DNA from: Bedellia somnulentella
Taxonomy: Eukaryota > Arthropoda > Insecta > Lepidoptera > Bedelliidae
Reading direction: 5' to 3'
Length of the DNA stretch: 64,000 nt
Assembly (NCBI GenBank): GCA_963576735.1
Contig: OY755174.1
Coordinates: 7,750,001-7,814,000, forward strand
Positions 45,401 to 57,800 of the stretch are shown here, piece by piece (within the stretch, counting starts at the first letter, position 1; the number at the start of each line of letters is the position of its first letter). Below the pieces are notes generated by a model. It was not told the origin of the DNA and did no database searches. It saw only the letters and a program-made list of their open reading frames with translations. The position numbers and the translations under genes are program-made.

Positions 45401-45816
45401 CTTTTGGATATTAGTGTAGTGGGGAGAAGATAGCAAAATAAAGGTTGTTGAAGGCCTTGCAAAATTGTTGCGCCTGATGCACCACGAGGGTTATCCAAGT
45501 AAGAATCTAATGAATCGTCAAAACGACTTGAATGTAGCTGACTTGTATAGTATAAACCTAACTTTAAGCCGGGGTTTTAATAATCTATAGATTCCTTAAA
45601 TGTCAAAAATTTTCACCTCCACCGTACCTCCACCACACTACGTACGTCAATGTCAGTCACTTTTCGTTTTCGGCGTTTTGTGTTCGGGTACTTTAGATTT
45701 CCGTGTAAATCGAATATTATTAGATATTGCAGGTCATGTTAAATATATAAATAAGCCGTATTTGGACTAACTGTTTGTATTTTTATTTGATAATTTTCCA
45801 AAATTATAAAACAACA

Positions 45817-48800
45817 ATGGCAAGTGTATCGTATCAAATAGCCAATTTGTTGGAAAAGGTATACATATTCGGCTTATTCATTGATAACTTTAATGTTTAT
45901 TATTCGTCCTAAATAAGCTTTCAATAATTTCTATACCAGATGACTTCCAACGACAAAGACTTCAGGTTCATGGCTACCAACGACTTGATGACAGAGTTAC
46001 AAAAGGATAGCATCAAGCTCGATGATGATTCTGAGAGGAAAGTAGTAAAAATGCTGCTACGTTTGTTGGAAGACAAGAATGGTGAAGTCCAGAATTTAGC
46101 TGTCAAATGGTAAAATTCCATCATTCTTACAAGAGCTTAACCTAATTTATACTTGAAAAAAATACCATACATCTAAAAGCTCAATTAGTGAGAAACAGTA
46201 GTAAATACATAAAATTCAAACCACAAAATTTTCATCCATAACTCTCTAATAACTAATAAGATTTATAACAAGGAATACTTAATCAAACAACTATATTTAT
46301 CTAATTACTGCCATACAGATTCAAAGGTTCTCTGCATTAAGCCCTAAAATTTGGTTTTTCAGGCAGCTTAGAGATTCAATCTCTCCATTTTTGTAGGTAT
46401 AGATAAATTTGACAATGCCTCATGCCTATTTCTTGTGCAAGTCCAACTTAACCTTTTACTTCTTGTTATAAGCAAAATCCAGGGGAACCTAATTGGATAT
46501 TTTATAACTAATAATAATATAAACTATTGCACATCACAAAAAAAACAACAATTACAAAAAAATAGATCGGTACAAAAGCCATAGTACAACTGGCCGTCTT
46601 ATCATTAAGAGCGATCTCTTCCAGACAACCAATATAACTCAAAGATTTTAAAATCAATGTTAATTGTAATTCTTCAAATTTAATTTATTAATTACTCAAA
46701 AGTTTTGTGTCATTTTATTTAAAACTAGTTGACCTGTGCAACTTTGAATGTTTTTTGTTCATGAAAACCTCATGTGGATAATATAAATAAAGGATAAAAA
46801 AAGGAAAGAAAAAAGATTAATTTTTAAATTTTTATATATTAATTTTTATCACATTCAAATTATATGATAGATAGGCATTCTCAACATTTGCATTCTATCA
46901 GAAAAGGTAGACAAGTGGCCTTCCAAATAATATGGTCGTGAGTAAATGGTTGTCACTCACAATCATCAACCGCATTTGGCCAATGGGCTATTTAAGCCGC
47001 GATTAAGTTAAGAACTCATGGTAAAACGAAACCGCAAGTTAACTGCAACTTATTGTTGATTTTGAATTTCTACCATAGGCTCCTATGAGAAACCACACAT
47101 GACGCAACAAGTTTGAAACGCATCTCATATCAGTTGCATTGATACCCGCATGCGTGAAACTAGGGATTGCATTGTCAAAATAAGTTCTCCCTACATCCTG
47201 ATTGGTTGATTCAATGTTCTGACTTTAGGCCATACATACATTTGCTTTGCTTGAAGCCAGTGGAAATGCACTGAATCATTTACGGTTATTGACAATCTTC
47301 GTTTCTTCTCTATTTAGTTCTGGGCCTTACACTTATCACTTTTCAAAGTAAACATCAAAAATGCTTTCAACAAATTGATCTATAAGAATGTCTTAATTCA
47401 TAAAATGGCGTCAAAGTTAACCTACTCCGTCTATTTTATCTAGCATATACTAACTCCCATTTAATTAATGATTGACTATGTCGTGGCGTACTTTGAAGAT
47501 GACTAGCCTCTGAGTCCGATGGTCGGAGGTTTGAATCCCGCTGAGGGCAGTCTTTTATATAATTAACATGAATGATTGTTTCTTTCTTAGTCTGTTAAGT
47601 AAGGGATTATATATTCATACATATGAATATGTTCTCACGCTATTAGTTCCCATTGCTCTCGAGCTTCAACGTTCATCAATCTTTTCGGCCGAACTTCAAA
47701 AAAAGAGGTACTCAATTGTATGATTGTATGTTTTTCTTCGTTTCTATGTTATGCGATTACTCCATTATTACTATATTAATTTCTTAAATTGATTTTCTGT
47801 TCGTTTAGATATGCTTTCAAGTTGGTCCCATTTCTTTGTATCGGATTTTGTTACGTGTTTAAAAAGATATTTCATATTATCAAAATGCAAATGTTGCCCT
47901 GTTTTTCATCGAATTTTGTATGAAAAATTGGTTTCCGTCAAATGGCTGAAGGCGGACCCCCCCGGTCCGGTATCAATTTATTATCTATACACATTTTGAT
48001 AATGATTATAACTTTCAGCTTGGGCCCACTCGTCAATAAAGTGAAGGAGTATCAAGTTGAAAGCATTGTTGAAACATTATGCGCAAATATGCTGTCAGAT
48101 ACAGAGCAACTGCGGGACATTAGCAGCATTGGTCTAAAGACAGTTATCTCAGAACTGCCCTTAGGATCTAACACCTTGGCGGCTAATGTTTGCAAGAAAA
48201 TTACTGGGAGACTTAGTAGTGCTATTGAAAAGGTAAGATTGAAGTGCCTTATGTATTGTGAACTATTATTCATGTTTTTTTCTGATCTACTTATAATACC
48301 TAATAAAATTAAAAAAAACTATAATAAAAATTTAAGAAATCTAGTCCATTTGGATAAAAGTTACTTTTCTTTTATTGTGGAAGGTTCTTTATCTTCTTGA
48401 TAATTCAAATACAGTATTGAAAATTTGCTGTTTTTTTTGGTAATTTTTCTAATTATTTTAATATGACGCAAAATTTGTATACTATTAATTTTAGCAAGAA
48501 GATGTATCTGTCCAATTGGAAGCGTTAGACATTCTCTCAGATCTGCTCAGCCGGTTTGGAGCTCTCCTCATCTCTTTCCATACTGTCCTCCTCAATGCAC
48601 TTCTTCCGCAGTTGGCATCACCACGGCAGGTAAATATTTTAATGTTCATAGACCACTTTACATTATTACTTTGATTAGAAAAAGCAGATTATTATTATTT
48701 TGAATGTGCAATAAAGAGTTTTCTATTCTATTCTATTATTACTTACTTAAAACTGCCTTGGAAAAAGAGAGCAAAATAAATACTTTTATAAAATAATTAA

Positions 48801-51800
48801 TGATTACTGAATCTTAATTAACATGATATATGTATGTTTAATTTAAAATTGGTACCAGATTCGAACTGGCAGCTCTAAAATGTGACTAAATAATGCTCGG
48901 TTCTCTCCACTTATGTTAGGTACTCTTTTTTGTTAGAATTTATAATCTTTAGAGATTTGGTCCCTCAGAAAAGTTTGTAATCTTAGGTTATGTGATTGAA
49001 TGAGAAACAGCACGATTCTTGGAAGGTGTAATTTAATGTTTTTTGACATGAATTCCTCATGTGGGGATTATTACTCATAAATAAAAGATGTTATTAAAGG
49101 AAAGAAAAATTTCGACACTGGTAGGAAACGCAAACACTACTTGAACGTGTAAAAAAGAAACAAAGGATAGAGAAATTTCGCGCTGGATGCCAACTGACAC
49201 AGTAGCTCAGTTGGCAAAGCGACGGGGGCGTATACCCGAAGGTCGCGGGTTCGAACCCCGCCAGTGTCGAAATTTTTCTTTCCTTTAATAACATCTTTTA
49301 TCTTGGAAGGTGTGGTTTGAAAGAGGAATTTGAAAAGAAGATAGAAAAAGGAATGTTAAGAGGGTTTGGGCACAGAGAGGATGGATAATAGTAAATTGAT
49401 ATGATCTATAGAGCTAATGTGGAAGGTAATATTAATAGAGGATGGCCACGGAGGCCTTGATGGATGTAAACAAAGCCAGACATATTTGCCAGAATCGTAC
49501 AAAGTTGCGATCGATAGTCTCTGCCTTCCCCAATGGGAAATAATAACGTGAGTATTCTTATGTATGTTAGTATATTTTACATGATTTCAATAATATAATT
49601 GTTGCAGGCTGTTCGTAAGCGTACTATTGTAGCGCTGTCGCACCTGGTAATGTCTTGTAATGCGACACTTTACAATAAACTGATAGACCACCTGTTAGAA
49701 GGACTCAATAATTCAAAGTCAGCCAGTGTGAGCCGTACACACATCCAATGTATTGCATCTGTATGGTGAGTCAATTTATTAAGTATATTTTTAACTAATT
49801 GATTTGGAAACTATATTGAAAACCATTTGGAAGCTAAAATGTCTATGATTATCAGTTCCCCTATTCCTAATGCAAGAAGTGGCAGATGAGTTTTCTAAAT
49901 AGTTAGAATAGTTGCCATGTAGTGTTTTTACTTTTGATAACATTAATTATTTAATAGATCTATGTTTTAAAGCACAATACACACTGAGCCCGCTTGGCAG
50001 CCGACATATGTCGGCGACTTTGTGTCGGTGGTCTAGTTTTCATACAAAAGTTAGACATAATTCTTTCATAACAGGCTGTTGGTTTATATCGCCTAGCAAT
50101 TTCGGCGGTCCGGCAGGCTCAGTGCGTATTGCGCTTTATACGGTTCTGTACTACTGTAGTCTACAATTTATTTGTCCCCAAATTTATCACAGTTGTTAAC
50201 TGTATGATATTGATTACAGTCGGCAAGCAGGACATAGATTCGGTGAACAACTGTGGAGAGTGGCCCCAGTTGTTCTAAAACATTCAAACGATGCTGATGA
50301 GGAACTTCGCGAGCATTGCCTGCAAGCTCTGGAAGCTTTCGTCCTCAAGTGCCCCAAGGAAGTCCAACCTCATATACCTACAGTAAGTCCTCACATCAAT
50401 ACTGAACATACTTAGTTTAATGTAATATAACTAAAACCATGTTGAGGAAACCCACCGTAACGTACCGTGAGGAAAACCATATGACCAAGTACAACTCAGT
50501 CATGTGGGTTTCCCCAAAATGTTTCCTTTCACTGTTAACAATCATGATAAATGAACCACACACAAGGCTTTAGTAAAGACAAGCTGGTGTAGGCCCAACC
50601 TGGGAATTGAACCCACGCCTGTCTGCATAATAGGTGGTTGTTCTATTCACTGAGTTAACTTGGTTGTCATTATTTACTTATTTTCACATTTCCAATGTCA
50701 CAAATTTTATTTTCTTTTCAGATAATCGAACTGTGCCTAAAGATGATAACGTATGATCCAAACTATAACTACGAAGATGAGGATGGTGCTGGTGACGAGG
50801 ATGAGGAAATGGAAGATGAGACTGCACCTCCGGAAGCAGATGGAGACTCCGATTCTGAGGAGTATTCTGATGATGATGATATGTCGTGGAAGGTATGTGC
50901 TTAAATAAAATATCTGTATTCATTTAGAAGCTAAACAGATAGTTATTATGAGGAAGGCACTTGGCAACATTCCTTTTTCTATCTTTCTTACAATATCATC
51001 TTTCACACCACACTTTTCATGAATAACACTATTTCTCACTTGGTCACATAATCTAACATTACAAATTTTTAGATGGTTTGGGCACATAGAGGATGGATGA
51101 TAGAAAATTGGTAAAAAGGATCTATAGAGCTAGTGTGGATGGTAATGTTAGTAGAGGACGACCACGGAGAACACACTTGGACCAAATTGAGAGTGTGCTC
51201 AAAAAGGCTGGCATCCAAAGTATGAAGAATAAAAGAGCATGTATGAAAAGATTGATGGATGTAAACGAAGCTAGAGAGATTCGAAGAGTTTTTCAAAATG
51301 ATTCTATTCAGGAAAACTCAGACTGCTAAAACATTTGAGTAAATCAAAATAATTTTAGCAGCAGGAATGCTATTAATATAAATAAATAGATAAAAGCTAT
51401 CAAGTTCCAATAAATTAAATACTTTAGTGATNNNNNNNNNNNNNNNNNNNNNNNNNNNNNNNNNNNNNNNNNNNNNNNNNNNNNNNNNNNNNNNNNNNNN
51501 NNNNNNNNNNNNNNNNNNNNNNNNNNNNNNNNNNNNNNNNNNNNNNNNNNNNNNNNNNNNNNNNNNNNNNNNNNNNNNNNNNNNNNNNNNNNNNNNNNNN
51601 NNNNNNNNNNNNNNNNNNNNNNNNNNNNNNNATCTATAAAAGCATTAGTTTTGATTTACGCAAAAGTATGATAACTGACACCTTATTTTTGTTCAAGGTT
51701 ACTGCGGAAGCACTACGCGTGTTGCAAGCTCTCGTTAAAATAATGCGGCCATTGAGTAAGTATTCTTAAACTTTTATTTTACTTTATCAACTTGACGAAT

Positions 51801-54800
51801 GAATCTGCATGGTTAGTATGAGCGAGCTTTTAACTAGAATATCGCGTGGTATAAAACAGCCCTCTCTTATGCACACACTTAGTATCGTGTACTGTCATCT
51901 CATTCTAATCGATAGCGTGTCGATAAAATTGAGCTCGTACTAGGCCTCCTGGAAGTTTGACACCGATTTTTTTTTAATTTTCTTGTGATTTACATGTTTT
52001 GCTTAAATCTTAGACAAGCCAACTTTAATGGTAATTAGTGAAGCAAGTGATTGAAAGAAAGAATAACGACTACTGTGAGTTAATCTATAGGTGTCTAGGT
52101 TCTGTGCCCGGAGGCCGCCAGTTTTAATCTCGCTGAGAGAAACTTAATTAAGCATGGCGACTGGTCTTCAAGATACTGAATTCTAAAAAAAATACTATTA
52201 TTCCAGTGGTAACCAAAACACACGAATGAAGAACATGAATTATTTTTTCTCAGTATAGCAATAGAGCATTCGGTTTACAATCCGGAGATCTCAGGTTCCC
52301 TTCCCAGTGGATAAACGAATAAATTTGATTTATGTAAAAAAACAATAATAAAAAAAAGATCACAACTTGCGAGGTTTAATATACCATACACTACATAACA
52401 AGACATGGCGTTTTTCTCACAACCTTTCATAATACTAAATTCTAAAAAAAATGTATGTTATTCCAGCGGTAACCGAAACAAAGACAGTAATAATGCCCCT
52501 ATCGGAAGTGCCAATGGAGCTCCGCGAGTTCGTTCCAAAGATGTACGAATGCACGCTAGTTCGGCTACGTGCCACCGATATGGACCAGGAGGTGAAGGAA
52601 CGAGCCATCGCCGCGTGTGGACAATTGCTGTGCCACTTTGGAGATTATTTGGAGGTGTGTACTTAGTTATATCTACGCGAGTTCGTACCAAAGAAGTACG
52701 AATGCACGCTAGTTCGGCTACGTGCCACCGATATGGACCAGGAGGTAAAGGAACGAGCCATCGCCGCGTGTGGACAATTGCTGTGCCACTTTGGAGATTA
52801 TTTGGAGGTGTGTACTTAGTTATATCTACGCGAGTTCGTACCAAAGAAGTACGAATGCACGCTAGTTCGGCTACGTGCCACCGATATGGACCAGGAGGTA
52901 AAGGAACGAGCCATCGCCGCGTGTGGACAATTGCTGTGCCACTTTGGAGATTATTTGGAGGTGTGTACTTAGTTATATCTACGCGAGTTCGTACCAAAGA
53001 AGTACGAATGCACGCTAGTTCGGCTACGTGCCACCGATATGGACCAGGAGGTAAAGGAACGAGCCATCGCCGCGTGTGGACAATTGCTGTGCCACTTTGG
53101 AGATTATTTGGAGGTGTGTACTTAGTTATATCTACGCGAGTTCGTACCAAAGATGTACGAATGCACGCTAGTACGGCTGCGAGCCACCGATATGGACCAG
53201 GAGGTGAAATAAAATATGTCTACATTTCATTTTACAATTTGAATTTTCAGTTTATTGATATAAACAAAAACACATAATTTAATATAACCTAGCACAACAT
53301 ACCCTCCTGAGTTCTAAATATCGCGAAGTCTGCGAAATAGTATATGAACTACTTATTTTTCTTACAGAAAGAACTCCCCGTTTGCCTGCCAATATTGCTC
53401 GAGAGGCTTCGAAATGAAATCACCCGGCTGACAACAGTGAAAGCAATGACCAAGATAGCTTCCTCACCTTTGAGGATCGATTTGAGGCCCATTCTCGTAA
53501 GTTTTGTTCAATTATTAGAAGTTTGATAAGTTAATTTGCAATTCGTGTAACACAAGAGTCCAGTTTCTTTTCGTTAATAGAAGTCACTCTGAAGGAATTG
53601 ATAATATACTATTATTAGGCAACTTTTATCACGCTATTGATTATAAGTTAACAGGTGCAAAGTGTCGGTTTGTTAAACCAACCATGTAATTTAATGTTTT
53701 TTGACATGAATTCCTCATGTGGGGATTATTACTCATAAATAAAAGATGTTATTAAAGGAAAGAAAAAATTCGGCGACGGGGGCGTATACCCGAAGGTCGC
53801 GGGTTCGAACCCCGCCAGTGTCGAAATTTTTCTTTCCTTTAATACCAACCATGTAATTAAAAAAATCAAACAGCCTGTCTATAAATTCTAAGATATAGGA
53901 TGTATCTAAGACTTGCTTATGTTAGGAATAAAAATTTGAAAATACTTGACTAACTTGACAATTTAATCAAATCAAATAATTTATTTCAGATAATAAAATC
54001 CATAGTTTACAATTTACAATAAATTAAATATAAATGTCAAATAAAAAATACATGAATAAAATTTCTAAAATTAATTAAAATCAACGTTAGATAAAAAAAA
54101 TAGCATTTAATTTGAATCAAAAAAAATACTAACAAATAAAAATGATAAAAGAGATACATTTATGTTTAAAGATAGGAGGAAGCATGCAGTCGCGTCCACC
54201 TCTCAAACATCTGCGAATCCCAACGCTCGGTCAATACGCTCAGGATACTGTTTGAGCTGCCACGCATTCGCTGCATCAGTGAAGCACATCTTTTCCTCAT
54301 GATTGCATGGAAATTGCTGTGCAAACATTGCGGAAGCGCTGCAAAAACGTGGCAACTCTAGCAATATCCTGAACGCATTGTTGTATTGAATATTTAGATC
54401 CTTGTACGCCCGATTTGTAAAGCTGGCCCACAGGCTGCACGTGTAAAAGGTTTGGCAGTATGCCTTAAAAAGTGTCACTTTTACTTGTTTAGAACAACGC
54501 GCAAACCTGCGCGCCAGCATATTACAACGATCGGACAAAGATCTAATTTTCCCTTATAGATAATCTTAATCTGTAGGATATTTGAATGATTAATTAAGGA
54601 GTTCTGTAGGACCATCTGTTGCAGTTATGTTACAAATTTTATATCTACGAGGGCTGCTATTTATGTATCCGGAACTGGCCACTTACAGAACAATAATTTA
54701 AAAAGTAATTACATCATTTAAAAATAGAACTCTTTAGCTTTAGAATACATTTATTTTTATGTGACTGTCAATTGTTTTCACATCGTAGCGTCATTTTGAA

Positions 54801-57800
54801 AATTGCGTGTCTTCACCACCGTGGATTTAACTCGTGAACATTTTCGTGCCATGATTTTTTACGATTTTCGGCGTGGTCTAACTCAAAAACAGTGCATCGA
54901 TCAGCTTACTTCGACTTTTGGGGATGAAGCACCCTCAAAGACCACTGTGTATCACTGGTTTAGCGAGTTTAATCGTGGACGATCTAAGCTTACTGATGAA
55001 ATTAAAGAAGGTCGCCCTAAAACGGTCGTTGTACCTCAAAACATCGATGCTGTCCGGGAACTAATAACTCAAGATCGTCATGTTACATATCGTGAGATAG
55101 AGGCATCTCTGGGCATTAGTATGACGAGCATACATAAGATACTTCATGAACATTTAGCTATAAAAAAAATTTGCTCCCGTTGGATTCCGCACAACTTGAG
55201 TATTGATCAAAAACAGGCTCGTGTCGATTGGTGCAAAGAAATGTTAAAAAAATACAACCGTGGTGCGTCAAAAGCTGTTTATAATATCTACACAGGTGAC
55301 GAATCTTGGATCTACGCTTACGACCCCGAAACTAAGCAGCAGTCCACGGTGTGGGTGTTCCAAGATGAGCCGAACCCAACAAAAGTTATTCGTGCAAAAA
55401 GCACATTGAAGCAAATGGTCGCTTGTTTTTTTGGTATAAATGGCCATGTAGCTACAGTGCCTTTAGAGAATCGTAAAACTGTTAATTCGGAGTGGTATAC
55501 GACCATTTGTTTGCCGGAAGTCTTTGAACAAATAAGAAAGACTAACCGACAACGTAGAATCATTCTGCATCACGACAATGCTAGCTGTCACAGGTCGGCC
55601 GTCACAACTCAGTTTTTAGAAGCTCAAAAGATCGAATTGACAGGTCATCCGCCGTACAGCCCTGATTTGGCACCCAATGATTTTTATTTATTTCCAAATG
55701 TGAAGAAAAAATTACGTGGTCAACGTTTTTCGAGCCGCGAAGAGGCAGTCGATGCGTTCAAAATGCACGTTTTGGAGATACCTCAGTCTGAGTGGAAAAA
55801 GTGCTATGAAAATTGGTTTCAACGCATGCAAAAGTGTATAGATCTGAGCGGCGAATATTTTGAGAAGCAATAAAACCATATTAATTGATATATGTTTGTT
55901 TCTTTTTTTTATTCCGGATACATAAATAGCAGCCCTCGTATTGATATCACTCGCTTAACAAATTCTCCTATAGTAAACTTTTTCAATTAGGTATAATATA
56001 AAGCAATTCTAAACAAAACAAACATTCCGTAATAAATAATTATATTTTTCAGTCTGATGCAGTACCAATCCTGGGATCGTTCCTGCGGAAAAATCAGAGA
56101 GCTTTGAAGATGTCTACTTTAGTGTTATTAGATACCCTGGTGCAGAACTACAGCAATGCTATAAGCATTGAATTGCTAAGCAAGGTTCGTATTATTTGTA
56201 GCGTTCACACCTTGTAAATAATTCCTTTGTGATAAAAATTCTAATTATCATGTTTTTCATCATTGACATTATAGTTCGTATTAAAACCTTCTATAGAGTA
56301 TAGTCTATTTTGTACTTTCTTTTAAGTTATCTTGACTTGTAGTTTTTGTACCATGACAACGTTCAAGCTTATAGATGTCTAATGTTGGGCATAGACTGTC
56401 CCAAAGATCCTCATAACAAAATTTTGTGCTGCCAGAATTAATCACTAACCCATAATTATCAACACTCCATAAGTGGCAATGAGCAAGACACGTTGCACGT
56501 AGAACTAAAGTGGCGGCCACGTACCGGAAGACTTAGTGTGGGTAGGATACCACTAAATGGAATGACGTCTTGGTGAGAGTATCGGTGATCTTTCGGGGAG
56601 GTCTATGTCCAACAGTGGACATCTATAGGCTGATGATCACAATGACAACGAATTTAGAAAATAAATACAGTTTATATTCTAAAATGCTCAAGCAAGTGCG
56701 TTAACAGTGATGGTAATCAACCAAATTGCTAGTTATCTACATAAGTTCCGCGTGACACCCAGGTGGTAATGGAGACCCCGTCGCTGGTGGTGGAGGCGGA
56801 CCTGCACTGCGCGCAGACGGCGCTGGGCGTGGTGCGCGCCGTGTGCGCCCACTGCCCGGCCGCGCTCACCGCCGACGCGCGCAACGCGCTCATGCCCAAC
56901 GTGCTCGCGCTCGCCAAGTCGCCGCTGCTGCAGGGTATGTTGAGTGTGCTAAGTACCAAGTGGCATATGGTAATGCAGATAGACGGCGCTGGGCTTACAA
57001 TGATAAAATAACCGGTTTATGCCGCAATTTTCTTTTTTCTTCGGCTTATATTTACTTGGTCAAATTTGTTTATGTTATGTGTCTATGTTTCCCCACAAGT
57101 TTGCTAAAAGTAGTCGTAGGACACAAGCGATGCATTGGTTTTTACAGTCTCTGGCTCTTTGAAGCTCTCGCAGCCGGCATACTATTAACATGCTACAATA
57201 ATCCGCAGGTGGTGCGCTAAAGGCGATGGTAGGCGTGCTGAGCGCGCTGGTGTCTGGCGGCGTGGCGGGCTGCGGCCGGCGGGAGCTGCTGGCGCTGCTG
57301 GTGGCGCCGGTAGCCTGCGACAATAGTGCCGGCACTGCACACGCCACAAAACAGGTACTATACTATACACTGTGCACTTTATTGTTACATCTTTTCTATT
57401 GTCTGGATTGGAGTTGGAGCCTAGCGAAAGCGTGTTAGTAGTAGTTATGTGGTGGGGTAACATAAACATAAACATAAACGTTCACGCCGAATATCCCCGG
57501 AGGGGTTGGCAGAGGTACTAATACTTCTGAACATCACGTGACTTTGTCACCTTTTAAAATGATATCTTGCCTCTTTGTTATGCTGTAAGTTAACTTTATT
57601 TGCAATGAGTGGAATAACCGCCATTTAGTTCAAACAAAAACAAACAGTACAAAAATCCGCTCAGCGCCTTCCTAATTAAGTAAATAAATGCAAAACAAGT
57701 TCAATACCCAAATCAAAACGTTAAACCTATAATGCGATATAAATTAAATATCCTCCCCATTCCAGGCGTACCACTCCTTAGCAAAGTGCGTGGCGGCGGT

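Larger units (their letters stand above)
42101..45816. other. Intergenic region DDX51 - CAND1
   Basis: These are divergent genes 3.7 kb apart. It contains a short RTE-related element, a tRNA-headed SINE and an inverted pair of another SINE-like repeat. GC-richer patches at about 42700-42830 (GCCGCGGCGAAAAC) and 45600-45720 are plausible separate promoters for DDX51 and CAND1. (CATC)n occurs at 42681-42696. Confidence 0.6.

Noticed and set aside
51427..51639. 70-residue frame of unknown residues
   Set aside because: It is the assembly gap translated as X.
52405..53277. 290-codon plus-strand and 230-codon minus-strand open frames with repeated 51-residue units
   Set aside because: Both are frame shadows of the 153-bp tandem array; the real CAND1 frame is a third one and ends at the first donor.
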